From positions 57,787,137 to 57,851,136 of the forward strand of contig NC_052504.1 of NCBI RefSeq assembly GCF_014356525.2: a stretch of DNA of 64,000 nucleotides. The letters are read 5' to 3'. Both the position numbers and the translations under genes were made by a program. The notes under the pieces are model-generated. The model worked only from the letters and a program-made list of their open reading frames with translations. It searched no databases and was not told the DNA's origin. The stretch is from Nilaparvata lugens (lineage: Eukaryota; Arthropoda; Insecta; Hemiptera; Delphacidae). This document shows, piece after piece, positions 1-12,007 of this stretch; positions within the stretch are counted from its first letter, which is position 1; each line of letters opens with the position of its first letter.

Positions 1-1400
1 TATTAAACTTTTCTTTAGAAAATTCAGAATAAACTTGAAAATTACAATTTGCAATATATTTTCCAAGCTTTTAAAATGTATTTTCATTTTTTTCAAGGTA
101 TTATTCACAAAAATTATAAATTATTTTTGAAAATTTTCAATTCACAGAGGAGGTAGTATGGAAAAGGAGATTATTGAATTTATTCGAATTAATTTTATTA
201 ATCAAAAACATAATAGTTATTTATGTGTTAAGAGCGTAAAACGCGACTTTATCGCTCGAGTCAAAACAGTTACCACAGACGAATAGCAGAGCATGGTAAT
301 TTTGACGTGAGTGATAAAGAAGCTTTCAACGCTAGTGGAATTGCAGTTTTCTAAAATGTAGCCTACTGCACATGCGCTGCGGTTAGCGAGCGGTAAAGTA
401 AACAGCTGGCAAGCGTAATAGTTTTTTCGCCACACTTGGATGTAATGAGCTGGTTTACGTGCGTCATATGGAGGCCGAAAGTGATTGTTTTCCGACCAGG
501 CCGGTAAAACTTTACGGCCCTAGGGCTGTAAAATGACCTTGAATAACAGCTGATCGTGTCCGATCTCACAAAAATCATAGAGAGATAATCTCATAATGAC
601 TGTAATAATCTATATAATTATGTATCGTGAATCGCGGTATTATGTCTATAATAATATATTTTATAAATTACTGTTTCATAATTTAATATTTATTATTGTG
701 TTTTTGATATCAAACAATAGAATACGATGATATATCTCCATAGCCTCAACAATATAATGTTGGCTACATTGTCCATTGTCAGAAAGGTACGTAACGGTAT
801 CGCAAGTATTTAAAAGTGAAGAATCGAATTTGAATTCAAAGTACAATAATTGTATCAATATTTAAAAGTGAGGTAGAGTAATAATTGTTTCTTTTTCATT
901 ATCGAATTCCACTTCTTAATGCAATACAATCAACAATAATAATAAGCAAATACAGCACAGATCTGAAGTTTAAGGTAAGCCTACTGGTGAAACTCAGCCT
1001 TGACTGTTAAATTCCTAGTAATTTTTCCGTAATTCATTATTAAAACTTTTAGATAATTTTTCTTCAATATTAAACCATATAGAGAAAACATTAGGCCCAC
1101 TCAAGATTGAATCTTCGAATGTTTTCTCTATGATTTAACTATTTTCAGAGCAATATTTTGTTGTGAAAATGCCAGCAAACCGGCTTCAAATTTGCGCTAT
1201 ACTCTATTATTATAGTAGCCTACATAGCCTGAAAATGTTATTGTGAGACAGATAATAATATTAATTTTAATAATATAAGTCATGAGCCAAAGTCTGTTGT
1301 AGGGTACGCTTTTTAGGAGTGAAGTAAACTTTTTTAGAAGTCTAGTATTACAGTATTACGTGTATGCTAAGGGTTATCAGTCAGGCCCCAACGTTCAACA
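1..1400. other. No gene seen; AT-rich intergenic sequence
   Basis: Frequent stops in all frames and no recognisable protein. The only patch that stands out is about 360-560, which is richer in CpG and has GGCC/CCGG words inside. Similar words occur near 2115-2150, so this is probably a piece of a dispersed repeat rather than a promoter. The short reading frames here are chance frames. Confidence 0.6.
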
Positions 1401-1509
1401 GTACGGAATGGCCGAGAGCGTAAAGGCGTAATACATCAGTCAGACCTCTAAGCTCAGTGAATAACAAACATGATCTAGGTTTGAGTCTCGGTCAATGACT
1501 TTTTTTTTG
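1401..1509 (+). ncRNA. tRNA-like relic or SINE head (class II tRNA type)
   Basis: An A-box-like block (tggccgagagcgtaaagg, 1409-1426) is followed about 50 bases later by a B-box-like block (ggtttgagtctc, 1478-1489) and a T-run from 1500, which is a typical RNA polymerase III stop. The box spacing and the GGCCGAG start suit a long-variable-arm tRNA (Leu/Ser type). I cannot fold a clean acceptor stem from the two ends, so an intact tRNA gene is unlikely. A decayed tRNA copy or the head of a tRNA-derived SINE fits better. Confidence 0.4.
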
Positions 1510-1878
1510 TCGATGAATTTCAACTTTTATTACCTATTTTTTATATTAGTTACCGTAATTTAAATTTCAATCAATTTTTTAGATATATTTTGAGACAAAA
1601 CTGTGAAATATGCAATTATATTAATTTTTTCATCACATTATTTCAAAATAGTAATGAAAATTCTATTCATCCATCTATCCATGATATTGCACCAGGCGCA
1701 AAGCTCGCACCTAATATTAATAGTATAAAAATATGGTCATTATTGTAAATTATTAATTAGTAATATTGAAATTAATTGACAGTAAAAGTTGTCATAACCA
1801 AGATTCAAACTATCAAAATAGGCTGTTTGAATTTTATTTATTTTTTAATTTCTTATATATTGGGAAGTTTTTTTTGGG

Positions 1879-2036
1879 TGTAGCGAAAAATAGCGTTCGT
1901 ACCATGGGCAAAAATGTATTTCCGGCTCTCAATCTTTTCTAGTCCTCGGCCTACGGCCTCGGACTTAAAAACCGATTTCGAGCCGGAAATATCTCATTTT
2001 CGGCCCTAGGTGCGAAGTATACTATTTCGCAACACT
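1879..2036. repeat. Dispersed repeat, copy 1
   Basis: This block reappears at 2487-2625 with about 85 percent similarity by eye: a conserved start (gcgaaaaatagcgttcg), a shared core reading ggctctcaatcttttctagt, then ccgatttcgagccggaaa and a gtgcgaa end. The core has internal palindromic words (ccggctc/gagccgg). No coding potential is seen, so it is probably a non-autonomous foldback element. Confidence 0.6.
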
Positions 2037-2486
2037 GCACAGAAAGCAGCTGTTTTCCAGTCCCTACGTAGATCTGAAAGACCTTGTTTACAGATGACTC
2101 TCGTCTGACGTCAGAAAAGGGTTTCTTTCCGGCCTAGACCGGAAAACGTACTCTTTCTAGCTGCTAACATGGAAGTCTGTAGTTAATAAGTCATCTGCTA
2201 GATCGGGCGAGTGTCCACTTTCTTCATCAAAGTCCACATGATTTCAGTTCGATTTTCGAATCAAACTAATTCAGCATTTGCTTCTCAACCATTTTTATTC
2301 AATTATTTATTGTTGATTAGCGCATTCCAAATTTTCAAAAATGCTCGAAGATGACAATGCCTGTGATATTCCAAGTGAAATTTTAAAAGAATCTGAAATC
2401 CTGACTGCAAATCTTCTACCACTAAAATCAAGAGATAGGTATGATAACAAGTATTCTTTATTTATTTTGTCATCAATACCTGTAGT

Positions 2487-2625
2487 GTGACGAAAAATAT
2501 CGTTCGCACCATGGGCAGAAATGTTTTTCCGGCTCTCAATCTTTTCTAGTCCTCGGCCTTGAAAACCGATTTCAAGCCGGAAAAATCTCATTTTCTGCTC
2601 TAGGTGCGAAATATACTAATTTGTG
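2487..2625. repeat. Dispersed repeat, copy 2
   Basis: Second, slightly shorter copy of the repeat at 1879-2036 in the same orientation. It lacks the cctacggcctcgga segment in the middle. It runs directly into the repeat at 2626-2800. Confidence 0.6.
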
Positions 2626-2800
2626 CAACTAGTGCACAAAGTGACACTTTGCTGCACCAAAAGAAACTTTTACGAGCCTTAGCCGAGTGCAGAATGATGG
2701 TTTCTTGAGTGCAGCAAAGGAGCTTTGCGCACGTATTTAGCATTAAATTTTTCCTACAGTTACCATTGAATGTAAGAAATAGGTGATTGAAGGTAAAAAT
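2626..2800. repeat. Dispersed repeat, inverted relative to 24340-24515
   Basis: Contains the pair cacaaagtgacactttgctg and gcaaaggagctttgcgcacg, followed by tttttcctacagttacc. The same blocks appear in reverse complement at 24340-24515, so these are two copies of one repeat family in opposite orientation. No protein is encoded. Confidence 0.6.
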
Positions 2801-4050
2801 GTCTCATAATTCATCAACTCTTTTTTTGAGTGTTATATTGTGGCACTTGAATTGCTGATAATGAAGTATTGCAATCATTACACACAGAAATGTTCAGAAG
2901 TTAATGGAAATGACAATAGATGTGATATTCCAGAGTTATCCAGTAGTCAATTATTTTTATCTCATATACAAAAAATCATAAAATAGTACTATAATGAAGA
3001 TTATAATAACAAAATAATATGATTGATGTTAAAAAATAATTCCTTTCTACATAGGTATGAAATAATATAGTTTTACTCATTTTGCTTTAGATCTAGTACT
3101 TACAGGATTTTCTAACTTACCTTTTTCGGAGAGTAAAAGTGGAATTCAAATATTCTTCTTTCTTGTATGTTCATTGTTTTTCTTTAATTATTGGTCAATT
3201 TTATGAGCTAAAGCTGCTGCCTACTGTGCCTCACTCCCACAATCACATTCAACACTATCCACATTTATTTTTTACAAAAATTACCACGAAAATCAAACAA
3301 GAAGCAACAAATTTGCATTCAAAATACACGTCAACGGCTGATTTGAATGATGAAAGTATTAAGAACCGACTGGCGCGTGACCTAGTGGAAAGAATCGTAA
3401 CTTCGTTCGTTCAATCTTTCCAAATATCTAAAAACAGTTTCCAGAAATTTAGATTTACAAACGGTCTCAAATCACGGAAAAATGCTCAAAGTAGCCTAAA
3501 AATATTAATAAAAATAACATAGATACCAGAGAATTTTGATTGTAGTTTTTTTATTCACATGGATATCAATGAATTATTTAACCTCAAAATTCAAATTTCA
3601 TAATGTGCTATAGTGAGGTCCACGTTATAATGGCAGTGGATAAAGATAGAAGAATAGCGATGCCGATTCTCTTCATTAATTAATTATATTTCTACACTGT
3701 CAAAAAAATAATTGACATCGTTGTGAACCTATAAAAGGATAGTACCTGTAGAAAAAAAGCTTTTACAAACTGAATAATTTATAATAAACGCTATTTATTA
3801 AAATAATTATAATAATATTCATCCTCTACTAGAAAGCAATCGAAAAACTTATATTAAATAGCAATTTATATTTTTCATGCACATAAAAATAATTATTCTT
3901 CATTGTATTGGTAACCGTCATCACAATGATCGTTACATTCAAAGAGCTGGTGAATTATACGGGGAAATAACCGTTACTTGCGCAAGTGCATTACAGTGCT
4001 GTGATGCGTGAGACAAAAATTAGTTTACATCGAGCTGACGTTGACGTGCT
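2801..4050. other. No gene seen; one MITE end inside
   Basis: AT-rich sequence without recognisable coding content. A 127-codon frame at 3139-3522 has low-complexity composition and no family resemblance. The only clear element is a MITE terminus at 3611-3638, listed separately. Confidence 0.6.
3611..3638 (+). mobile_element. Solitary terminus of the TAGTGAGGTCCACG MITE family
   Basis: The block tagtgaggtccacgttataa followed by tggcagtg is the same terminus that bounds complete elements at 58422-59263 and 60172-60535. The inner flank (aaagatagaag) also matches those copies. No partner end in the opposite orientation is visible within the next kilobase, so this copy is truncated or badly decayed. 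Confidence 0.7.
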
Positions 4051-5858
4051 GTGATCAGTGAACTCTAAACTAACTGGAATGGACTAGCAACACAAAAAAA
4101 GTGAGGCAGCTGGTAAAGATAGGCAACCCGCATTGCTGTGGGATTCGTTCATTTTGTTACGCATTGGCTCTTATGAGAGAATGCATTGCACAGTTTCAAT
4201 TTCTATTTTATTTCTATATTGTATGTCTTATTCCACGGAAGCGTTATTTTTCCTTTATTAAGCAGTTCATTGTTAACTTTTTGAGAGCAAAAATAATGAA
4301 ATAGGTTGAATATTAATAAAGAAAAGAATTTTTTTATTTGTGACTGCAGTAGTTTTAGTATTGTCAACTTTTCACAAGCATGGGAATAACTTTGGGCCAG
4401 ATTTAAGAGAAGCGTACTATTTATTTATTTTTATTTATTTAACAAGGACAAATATAAACTGTCATGAAATGATTGGGAATGAAAAAACAGGCTCATAGTC
4501 CAATCTCATATTTTTCACAATAAAAGTAGGTAAATAAAATAAATTATGATGATTCAATAACACAGGATTATTGAATTATGTAATGATAGCAATATACTAG
4601 GTATTCTGATATTTCAAATCAGTGTGGGAGTTTCAGAAATGATGCAAAGAAATCTATGAAGAAACATTATATCAATTATTGTATTATAATTATGACCATA
4701 TGATAAGCAAACAGTAAAACATGCTAAATAATAATTATTTTATAATTATAAATTATATAAACAATAATACACATAAAATTATTTTATAATTGTAAATTGA
4801 ACGATTATTAAATTTATTTGAAATGGGAAGATTTCAAAAATTAATTACAATTCAGCTGATAGCAATATCATATTTTTCAAAATAAAAGTAGGTACCTAAA
4901 ATAAATTATGTCATCTCATGATGATAACACAGAATTATTAATCATTATTGTAAAGCTGTGTTTACACAAAATTCATTAAATGTTTATTTTTTCGTACTTA
5001 TAGATTCTATTAGTATTATATGCTGCTACTTACATAAAATTTATATTATACATTATACATAAAATGTATGATACGCCTACCTACATAATATACCATATAC
5101 AAATTATGATAAATATACTATATTTATTATATGCTGATGCTTAACACCAAATTTATATCCATAAATTACATCATACATAGAATGTGTGATAGAATGAATG
5201 ATAGTCTTTGTAGGGAAACATTCACAATTTCTGCATCAGATATTATTTATTCTTTTTTGAATAAGGATTAATTTGTTCTTCAACTATGTTTTTTATTTTA
5301 GATGTTATAAAGTAGGCCGAAATTTTCAATAAACATAGAAACTATCACAGTACGGTATAACTTACTAGGAATATAACCAAATTTGTTGTTTTATTTTTGG
5401 TCAAATAAACTGATCAATATAGAAAGAAGTATTGGAAATGTATGTAAAACAAAAAATTTCTTCAAATTAATTAACAGAATAAAAATGTTTGACTTACCTG
5501 TGAAATGGTATTTCATTTCCTTTAACATGCCCATTCTCGCATCCAAATGCAACACAATACATCACCATTTTTCGGTCGTATTTTTATTCAATTCTACGCA
5601 TTTCACGACAAATACATCACAATATTTAAGAGAAAAGGTTGTGATCCAATACTAATAGCCCTAATACTCATTCAAATCCGTTTTTAAACTTTAAAAATGA
5701 AAAATCGTACTCAAGAGCTGCAACAGCCTGCTTGAATGTATGAGTACGAGAGAGAAGGGAATCCCACACGGTATGCCTGTCTCACTCACTCCGCCTTACA
5801 CACTTTTGGTTGTAGCTAAGCATTGGACAGCCCGTTCCAGTTAGTTTAGAGTTCACTG
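4051..5858. mobile_element. Candidate non-autonomous DNA transposon with long imperfect TIRs
   Basis: The word cagtgaactctaaactaact at 4056 reappears in reverse complement at about 5832-5858, matching 26 of 27 bases. Inward from both ends the similarity continues loosely for about 95 bases, including a shared tgtgggattc. The interior is AT-rich and encodes nothing recognisable. It holds a direct duplication (about 4505-4590 against 4866-4950) and a second one near 5020-5190. Target duplications are not obvious. Confidence 0.5.
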
Positions 5859-6219
5859 GCTGTGATTTGTGATCTTTGAGGTTAGAATTTTAGTCAGCCA
5901 AATTATTCAATCGTAAATTTAAAATTGTAAAAATTGTTTGTAAGTCCAGTTTCAAATTATAAATAGTTCTATATAGATGCGATATATTACTCATAATATA
6001 ATCATATTTTACTCGTTATTACTGAAACCAAGGAGTTACTGACATTTTTTCACATGTTTATCAATTATTGTAAGTCACAAAGTTAGTTTTTGTATTTATT
6101 TATTATGAACAGTACCTAGTAGACTCAGTACCGTAATGGTCTGTAGTAAAAGTAAAAGACTTTTACTATATCTTAGTTAAAGGAGCATAGGTTTTATTGA
6201 CCTTTATTTAAGGTGTGAA

Positions 6220-6705
6220 AAAGTGTGGTCATCAATGAATCCTGTTATGCTGTAGTATTGTCTGTCCATCAGGTATTGTTTTAGGCTTCTTATGAAGGTG
6301 TTGCTATTCACTAAGGATTTTATGTTGCTAGGAAGCAGATAAACAGGTATGCCCCCGAATAGGCTGGAGAGTTACTATAATTTTTAAGTTGATGCTGAGG
6401 GAGGCTTATGTCATCCATGTTGCGTATTCTATAACTCGTCTTATCTCGTTTATCTCGTCTTAAATCTGAACTTCGGTCTACTACCAGGATAATGGATTCT
6501 AGGGTGTATATCGAGATTACTGTGAGGATACTGTACTTGTCTGTTTAAAGAGTGGTTTACAGTGTTCTATGTAGTCTGCTCTTAGTAAGATTCGCACTGC
6601 CCTCTTTTGTATCTTTAATATTCTCTCTAGATTTCCCTGTGCTGGTTTCCAAATATTAAAAAAAATCCTATTTCTCTGCACACCTCTTCTATAGTAGTGA
6701 ACCAT
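6220..6705 (-). pseudogene. 3' tail of a LINE reverse transcriptase (truncated)
   Basis: The frame at 6517-6705 reads like the region just after the RT domain of APE-type LINEs: a start around WKPAQGNLERILKIQKRAVR, then a cysteine-containing CKPLFKQ stretch. This 'kiqkRavRil...' block is typical of Jockey/CR1-group ORF2 C-termini. Downstream on the same strand (6220-6516), in shifted frames, follow pieces such as SGACLFNLLPSNIKSL that match the usual LINE C-terminal tail. There is no RT catalytic core and no endonuclease, so this is a 5'-truncated, frameshifted copy. Confidence 0.65.
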
Positions 6706-6710
6706 GTTTT

Positions 6711-7555
6711 GATAAAAAAATATATATATATATATATTAGATACAATAACATTTTCAATTGACAGAACGTCCGCAACCTCCAGTTAAATGTTTTTATAAA
6801 ATAAATTGAAGTCCTTGTTTATGGCGTTTGTGTACTATTGACAACAGTGGCGTAGCCTATCCAGGGGTGAGGATATGGAAATGTATTAAACTGTAATACA
6901 TTTGGAGCAAAGTATTGGAATTCAGTACCGGTAGTAAAACTAGTAGCCTACATAATGAGTTTAGAAAATAATGAAAACTCTCTTCAATTTGATTCTGTAA
7001 GAGCAAAGTGGGGCCTGAAGTTTTTTTAACTCAGCCAAAAAAAGCCTCTAATGTCATATTTTCTTTATATTTATTTGTATTTTTTGGCCACATTGGACCA
7101 CTTGAGTCAATCAACTAACATCGTCCTTGGTTTTGAAGCTGTCTGGCTTTTTGATCAGCCCAATATTTCTTTATTATTCTCTTGGATAGTTGTCTTTCTG
7201 CATCAATGTTTACATTCTCCCTGTGCATTTTTGGCAAATCAAATATGTGAATTTTATGTAAGCGGGTTATTTTTATTTTATCAATCGTATCCTCAACTTC
7301 CAAGCCTATTCCATCCTTTTTAGATCATCAACATACGTTTGCAACTTTTTCTTTTTTCAATTTACGCATTTTTTCAAATAAGCTGTTTCAGAACTCGATT
7401 CTCAGGCATTGCAGAACATGGAAAAGATGAGAAATTCTTTGTTTTTTCATTATAATGAGGATGGGCTCTCGTTATAAACAGTCTCATAGGTTGCAATTCT
7501 CCAAACTCCATTATTTTGATAGCTTTTATATTATCCTATTATAATATTAAGCAAG
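6711..7555. other. No gene seen
   Basis: Contains a short (TA)n tract at about 6719-6739 and otherwise AT-rich unique-looking sequence. The frames at 7051-7323 (+) and 7115-7303 (-) overlap each other on opposite strands and match no family I know. Confidence 0.5.
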
Positions 7556-7559
7556 CAAT

Positions 7560-7900
7560 TCCTGTATATATATTTGGTTATTTATGTCCAACGGCTCTAA
7601 CGATTTTTACGAAATTTGGAACGTAGTAGGTTTATGATATAAAAATTCGATTGCACTAGGTCTCATCCTTTGGAAAACTCGCTGAAGGACATAATAAGGA
7701 TAATAATAATCCATTCTTGGAAAATCCGATAATTTCGTCTGGGGATAATAACTGGGGATGCGTGTGCCTTTGTGGGAGATCAGCTGTGTAATCAATCAGC
7801 TTACCATATCTCGCGAGAAATCTAGAAATTTTAATAGACTCGATCAAAATAATCTGATTTGTTGGCATGACATGGTATATCATAATATTCAAAGTTAATC
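7560..7900. repeat. Probable dispersed repeat of unknown class
   Basis: The segment has the look of a high-copy interspersed element: cgatttttacgaaatttgga followed by a conserved-looking GC-rich block around gcgtgtgcctttgtgggaga. It has short opposing frames on the minus strand (7607-7892) but no protein signature. The call rests on style rather than on a second copy in this window. Confidence 0.3.
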
Positions 7901-8114
7901 ATTGTTTTAGAGTTTTAGGTGATTTTAGTTTTTTTTTTAATTTCTATTAAAACTAGTCACTAGGACTAACCATTAATTTTGTTCTGTTATTTCATATCCT
8001 AAATTAATTTATTGCCAAAGTCTTCCAGTGAAGCCTACAGTTCTAATCTATAATTTCACTACTTTAAATTATTTCACTACACCTTTTTTTAATATACATT
8101 TCGCTTCACTAGCA

Positions 8115-9493
8115 CTACACCAACTCGAAGGGCTTTGTTCTCTTCAACCTCCTTGTGAGTTCAGTGTTGTCTAGCAGTTGAATGACTTCGGTGTTGTCGT
8201 GTTGATGAAGACGTGACTCATGATGGGCTGCCAATCGCTTTATCTCTCTGGTCACATAGGGGATGTGCAGATCTCGGTGCAAATCGCTGTTCCTTATGTA
8301 CCAGGGCGCATTCACCATGCAGTACTTTGTTTTGGAATGTTTGAATCTGATTGATGTTAGAAGTTCTAGAGCAGCCCCAAAGCTGAATTCCATACGTCCA
8401 GACAGGTTTCAGAATTTATTTTCATATCAATAATTTGTTGTACAATGAGAGTTGCGATTGACGTCCCAACAGCCTATAGATTTCGCTGTATTTGAGTCCT
8501 AGCTCGCTCCTTTTCATCTTGATATGCTCTTTCCATTTCAACTTGGCGTCAAGTCATTCCAAGGTATTTTGCTGTGTGGCACTACATTCCCATTCAGATT
8601 TATTCGAATCAGATCATTGATATTTTTGTTTGTTAAGTTGATATGAATGGACTTCATCTCATTCAATCGAATTCTCCATTTTTTGGTCCAGTCACTGAAT
8701 CTGTTGCTAGCATTCTGTAGTTTTGTGGCTGCTTCTTATACTGTTTCCCTTTCTGCCAGTACTGCAGTATCATCAGCAAAAGTAGCAATTGTCACTGCAT
8801 CCAATTCAGGGAGATCGCTTGTGTACAGCACATAAAGAACTGGTCCAAGAACACTACCTTGTGGAACTCAAGCCCTTATTTCCTTCAATTCGGAGACGTC
8901 GTCACCCTGTTTTACCCTGAATAATCTGTTGGTGATGTATGATTTTAAAAGTTTTACAAGTTGAGTGGGAAGAATTTTATGAAGTTTAATGATCAGTCCT
9001 CCATGCCACACTTTGTCAAATGCCTGTGCCATATCAAGGAAGATTGCTGAGCATATAGATTTTTTCTCTAATGGATTTTCTATTACATTGGTGATTCTAT
9101 GTACTTGGTCCAGGGTTGAGTGCTTCTGCCTGAAACCAAATTGATGGGCTGGTATCAGATTCCTGCTACTTATGATGGGAGTCAATCTCTTCATTAACAA
9201 TTTGTCAAAAAGCTTTGAAATTACAGGTAGAAGAGATATTGGGCGGTACGATTTTGCTTCGTGAGGACATTTCCCAGGTTTTTGCAACATAATGACTTCT
9301 GCCACCTTCCAAACTGTAGGAAAATGCTGTATTCGGAGTGATGCATTGAATAATATGTTAGCATGACAATACCTTTCATTGGAAGTTTCTTCAAGATTTC
9401 ACCTGTAATCAGATCAAACCCAGGTGCTTTTTTGGTATTCAGATTATATTTTATTTCTTCTTGAACCTCATTTATAGAAACTAGATCAATCAT
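8115..9493 (-). pseudogene. Jockey-like ORF2, reverse transcriptase part (decayed)
   Basis: RT signatures appear in order on the minus strand. The first is a linker ending NTKKAPGFDLITGEILKKLP (9221-9493). Next is SYRPISLLPVISKLFDKLL with HQFGFRQKHSTLDQVHRI and FLDMAQAFDKVWH (8868-9305). The catalytic FADDTA box is at about 8762-8780, in another frame. The C-terminal block NAPWYIRNSDLHRDLHIPYV with REIKRLAAHHESRLHQH (8115-8393) is characteristic of arthropod Jockey elements. At least three frameshifts and several stops separate these parts, so no functional enzyme can be made. Confidence 0.85.
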
Positions 9494-10096
9494 CTATTAT
9501 ATCTTCTTCAGGATCAATTTCAGATTGAATGTTGTTTGGCTGAAAGATTTCTTCTAGATGATTAGCAAATATATCTGCCTTTTCTCTGTTGTTTCTTGCC
9601 CAAGTACCATCTGGTTTTCTTATTGGGGGGATTGTAATATTGTCGCTTAATTATTTTTGTGGCTTTCCATAATGAATAATCTGTAGTGGCATCAGCTGTC
9701 CAATTTTGATGTTATATATGGATTCCTCAGTTAGTTTCCTTATCTCTCTTCTCAATTGTTGTGTTTTGTTATTCAATATATTTTTGTCAGTAGGATCACG
9801 AGTTTGTTGCCATCTTCTTCTTGCCCTTCGTTTTTCTAAAACAAGTTGTCGAATCTCCAGGGGGTAATTGCATCCTTTTGTTTTCCTGGTATATTGTCAG
9901 GTGTTTCTCCAGGCTGATTTCTGGATTTGCCTCATGACATTTTCTGCGGCTTCATCTAGCTGCTCAGCTGTTCTAAGTGGAATATTCAAGTTGATTTCAT
10001 TCTCCAAATCCACTTTAAAAGCTTCCCAGTCTGTTGTTCTGTTGACTAACATTGGCCTGTCTTCTTTCTGTATTATTCGTTCACTAAGTGTGAGAA

Positions 10097-10767
10097 CTAC
10101 AGCCGAGTGTCAGAATCCAGGTCAAAGCTCTCTTCAATATCGATAAAATTACTGGATATTCTCTTTTTTATGAAGAAATCTAGAAGATCTGGAGTTTTGT
10201 TCAAATATGTTGGCCAATAAGTAGGTGTCCCTGTTGAATGGAATTCGCAGCCCAGCTCCTGGATAGCCTCTCTGAGTTCTTTTCCTTTGGTAGTTGTGAG
10301 TATTGAACCCCAATCCTTATGCTTGGCATTAAAATCTCCACCCATCATGAATCTATCTCTAAGCTTAAGAAGAATATTTGTATAATCATTTTTCTTTAGA
10401 TTGTAACGTGGTGGAAAATATGCAGCTCCAACAAGTATTTTTTGGTTGATTGACTCTATTTCAACTACAGTTAGCTGTATTTCATCACTTTGAATACTGA
10501 GTCTTCATAGTGTTTAATACTCTCCTTCACTATTACAGCACTTCCACCTCTTGCTTGATTTAGAGGATGAATAGTTTCGTAAACATTATATCCATTGATT
10601 TTGATGTGATTCTGCTCAGTTGAATGGGTTTCAGAAATGAGGCAAACATCTATATTCCGTGTCTTTAGAAATATTTCTATTTCTTGTTTTCTATTATTAT
10701 TGATATTATTTATTCCTTTGGCATTCCAGGTAGCAATCCTAATATCTTGTTGACTCGCAATATTCAT
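10097..10767 (-). pseudogene. Jockey-like ORF2, APE endonuclease part (decayed)
   Basis: The frame at 10471-10767 begins with the APE motif ATWNAKGI and continues with a LISETH box and RGGSAVIVK. The frame at 10097-10348 holds GGDFNAKHKDWGS and the TPTYWPT block. These are the standard AP-endonuclease motifs of Jockey-clade ORF2, which nick the target for target-primed reverse transcription. The two parts are separated by stops and a frame change near 10350-10470, and the RT part follows downstream on the same strand. Confidence 0.85.
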
Positions 10768-10970
10768 TTTCTAGTTTTCTTCTCGATACTCTTACTCTTC
10801 CCTTCCAAGCTGTCAAGTCGTCCAGAAAGAATATTTGAACTGTTTAAAATTTCCTGCAAAACCTTATTGACATCAACTGGTTGTTGTTGTTGTTGCTTTG
10901 GTTGACTCTCCTGTTGTAGGATTGGAGTGGGTTTCGTTACTTGGGAATATGCCAAGATGCCGCTTAGCAA
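10764..10970 (-). pseudogene. Jockey-like ORF1, C-terminal fragment
   Basis: The frame overlaps the start of the endonuclease frame by 4 bases, the usual ORF1/ORF2 arrangement. It has an AYSQVTKP block, typical of the region after the zinc knuckles in Jockey gag, a glutamine run encoded by a CAA-type repeat (10881-10896), and a lysine-rich end. The preceding zinc-knuckle part lies 8 kb away at 19416-19607, beyond the inserted LTR element. Confidence 0.7.
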
Positions 10971-11190
10971 GGACTCACAGGTGTTATCCTTACATTGCTT
11001 TCAGGATGTTCAATAGGCTACCGGAGTGGGTCAGGGATAGTGGAAGTGATAGACAATTCCGAGCAGAAATCTCTCTTGGTGGAGCATCCATTCTATAGCC
11101 TGAGTGAACTTCTTGATAGTGAAATGACATTTTGAAACTTTTTTGACATGTTTTATAAACCCTGACACAGTCTATCCAGCAGCGCTGGTC
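10950..11190 (+). pseudogene. Small LINE C-terminal fragment on the opposite strand
   Basis: The plus-strand reading PRCRLARTHRCYPYIAFRMF followed by NRLPEWVRDSGSDRQF resembles the far C-terminus of CR1/Jockey-group LINE proteins ('fN.LP...r'). It sits between the Jockey ORF1 fragments and the left LTR, in opposite orientation to the Jockey copy, so it is probably an independent 5'-truncated insertion that predates the LTR element. Boundaries are uncertain. Confidence 0.5.
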
Positions 11191-11193
11191 AAT

Positions 11194-11390
11194 AGTTATA
11201 GTTCTGGGGTAACCAAACACCTTTTTAAAAAGAAAACTTTATTTTCAAACACATAATTATAAAATATACATCGAAAAAGAGAGAAGTGCTCTCGGTGAAG
11301 TTTGGCAGTAGACTGACTAAAAGTACTATGATCGAGCATTACAATGGAATACAGCGTCAGCAATAATATTGGGTGTTACCAGATGTAACT
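11194..11390 (-). repeat. 3' LTR of the errantivirus-like element
   Basis: Same 197 bases as 19067-19263. The TCAGT word is at 11312-11316 and the AATAAA signal (tttatt on the plus strand) at 11238-11243, where it should end the transcript. Identity of both LTRs indicates recent integration or later gene conversion. Confidence 0.93.
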
Positions 11391-11402
11391 CCTCCCCCCT
11401 AA
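11391..11402 (-). other. Polypurine tract
   Basis: The minus strand reads TTAGGGGGGAGG immediately before the 3' LTR. This is the expected place and composition for the plus-strand primer. Confidence 0.85.
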
Positions 11403-11464
11403 GAGTGAAGCTGCCCTCAGCTTCAAAGAAATAAAAACATATATTATATTTTAAGTATTATAAA

Positions 11465-11993
11465 CTAAGTACATGGTAGTCTGGGGCATATTTGTTCTGG
11501 TTCACGCTGTACAGTATCATTTTCAACTTCAGATTTACAACACATTAGGTTACAAAGTTTGTGCCAGATAAACAGCCGTTTGAGAAATATTATAACAATC
11601 AATAAAATTACAGTAAAAATAAGCAATAGAATAATACATAGGTTTCGATTATCGGTCAGAGGTAACTCATCTAGAACATCAAGTTTTTGAAAATTTATAT
11701 TAGCAATATGTACTTGATCAAAGTTGAGGTTGGATAGTCGTTTTTTTTCTACAAATTCAGTTGGAAGTACAATTTCGTTTTCCCAAAATATATTTGGTTT
11801 GTAGTAACCAATCAGTGTTTCTGAGCTATTAATTTTCAACAATTGCGTTTTCTTATTAAGAAAAAGAGTAATATTCTTGTTCACATCAGTATTCAGAACC
11901 ATACATGTACTAAAATTAAATAATATAAAACTATCAACTATTTCTACATATTTTATGAAAGAATCTCCGTCTTTCAAAACCACCTTACTACAT
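11465..11993 (-). pseudogene. env: Envelope-like protein, C-terminal part
   Basis: Beyond the insertion the envelope-like frame resumes and runs to a stop at 11465. It ends with a strongly hydrophobic transmembrane segment (about residues 115-137 of this part, ILLLIFTVILLIVIIFL) and a short cysteine-containing cytoplasmic tail. It is separated from its N-terminal part by 582 foreign bases and lacks its own start, so it is inactive. The polypurine tract follows about 60 bases downstream. Confidence 0.75.
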
Positions 11994-12007
11994 CCGTCTA
12001 GATTCCT

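Noticed and set aside
1401..1509. Functional tRNA gene
   Set aside because: Boxes are present but the acceptor ends do not pair cleanly and no good anticodon stem was found.
3139..3522. 127-codon frame as a small protein gene
   Set aside because: Low-complexity composition, no Kozak or splice context, no family resemblance, and it lies in AT-rich intergenic sequence.
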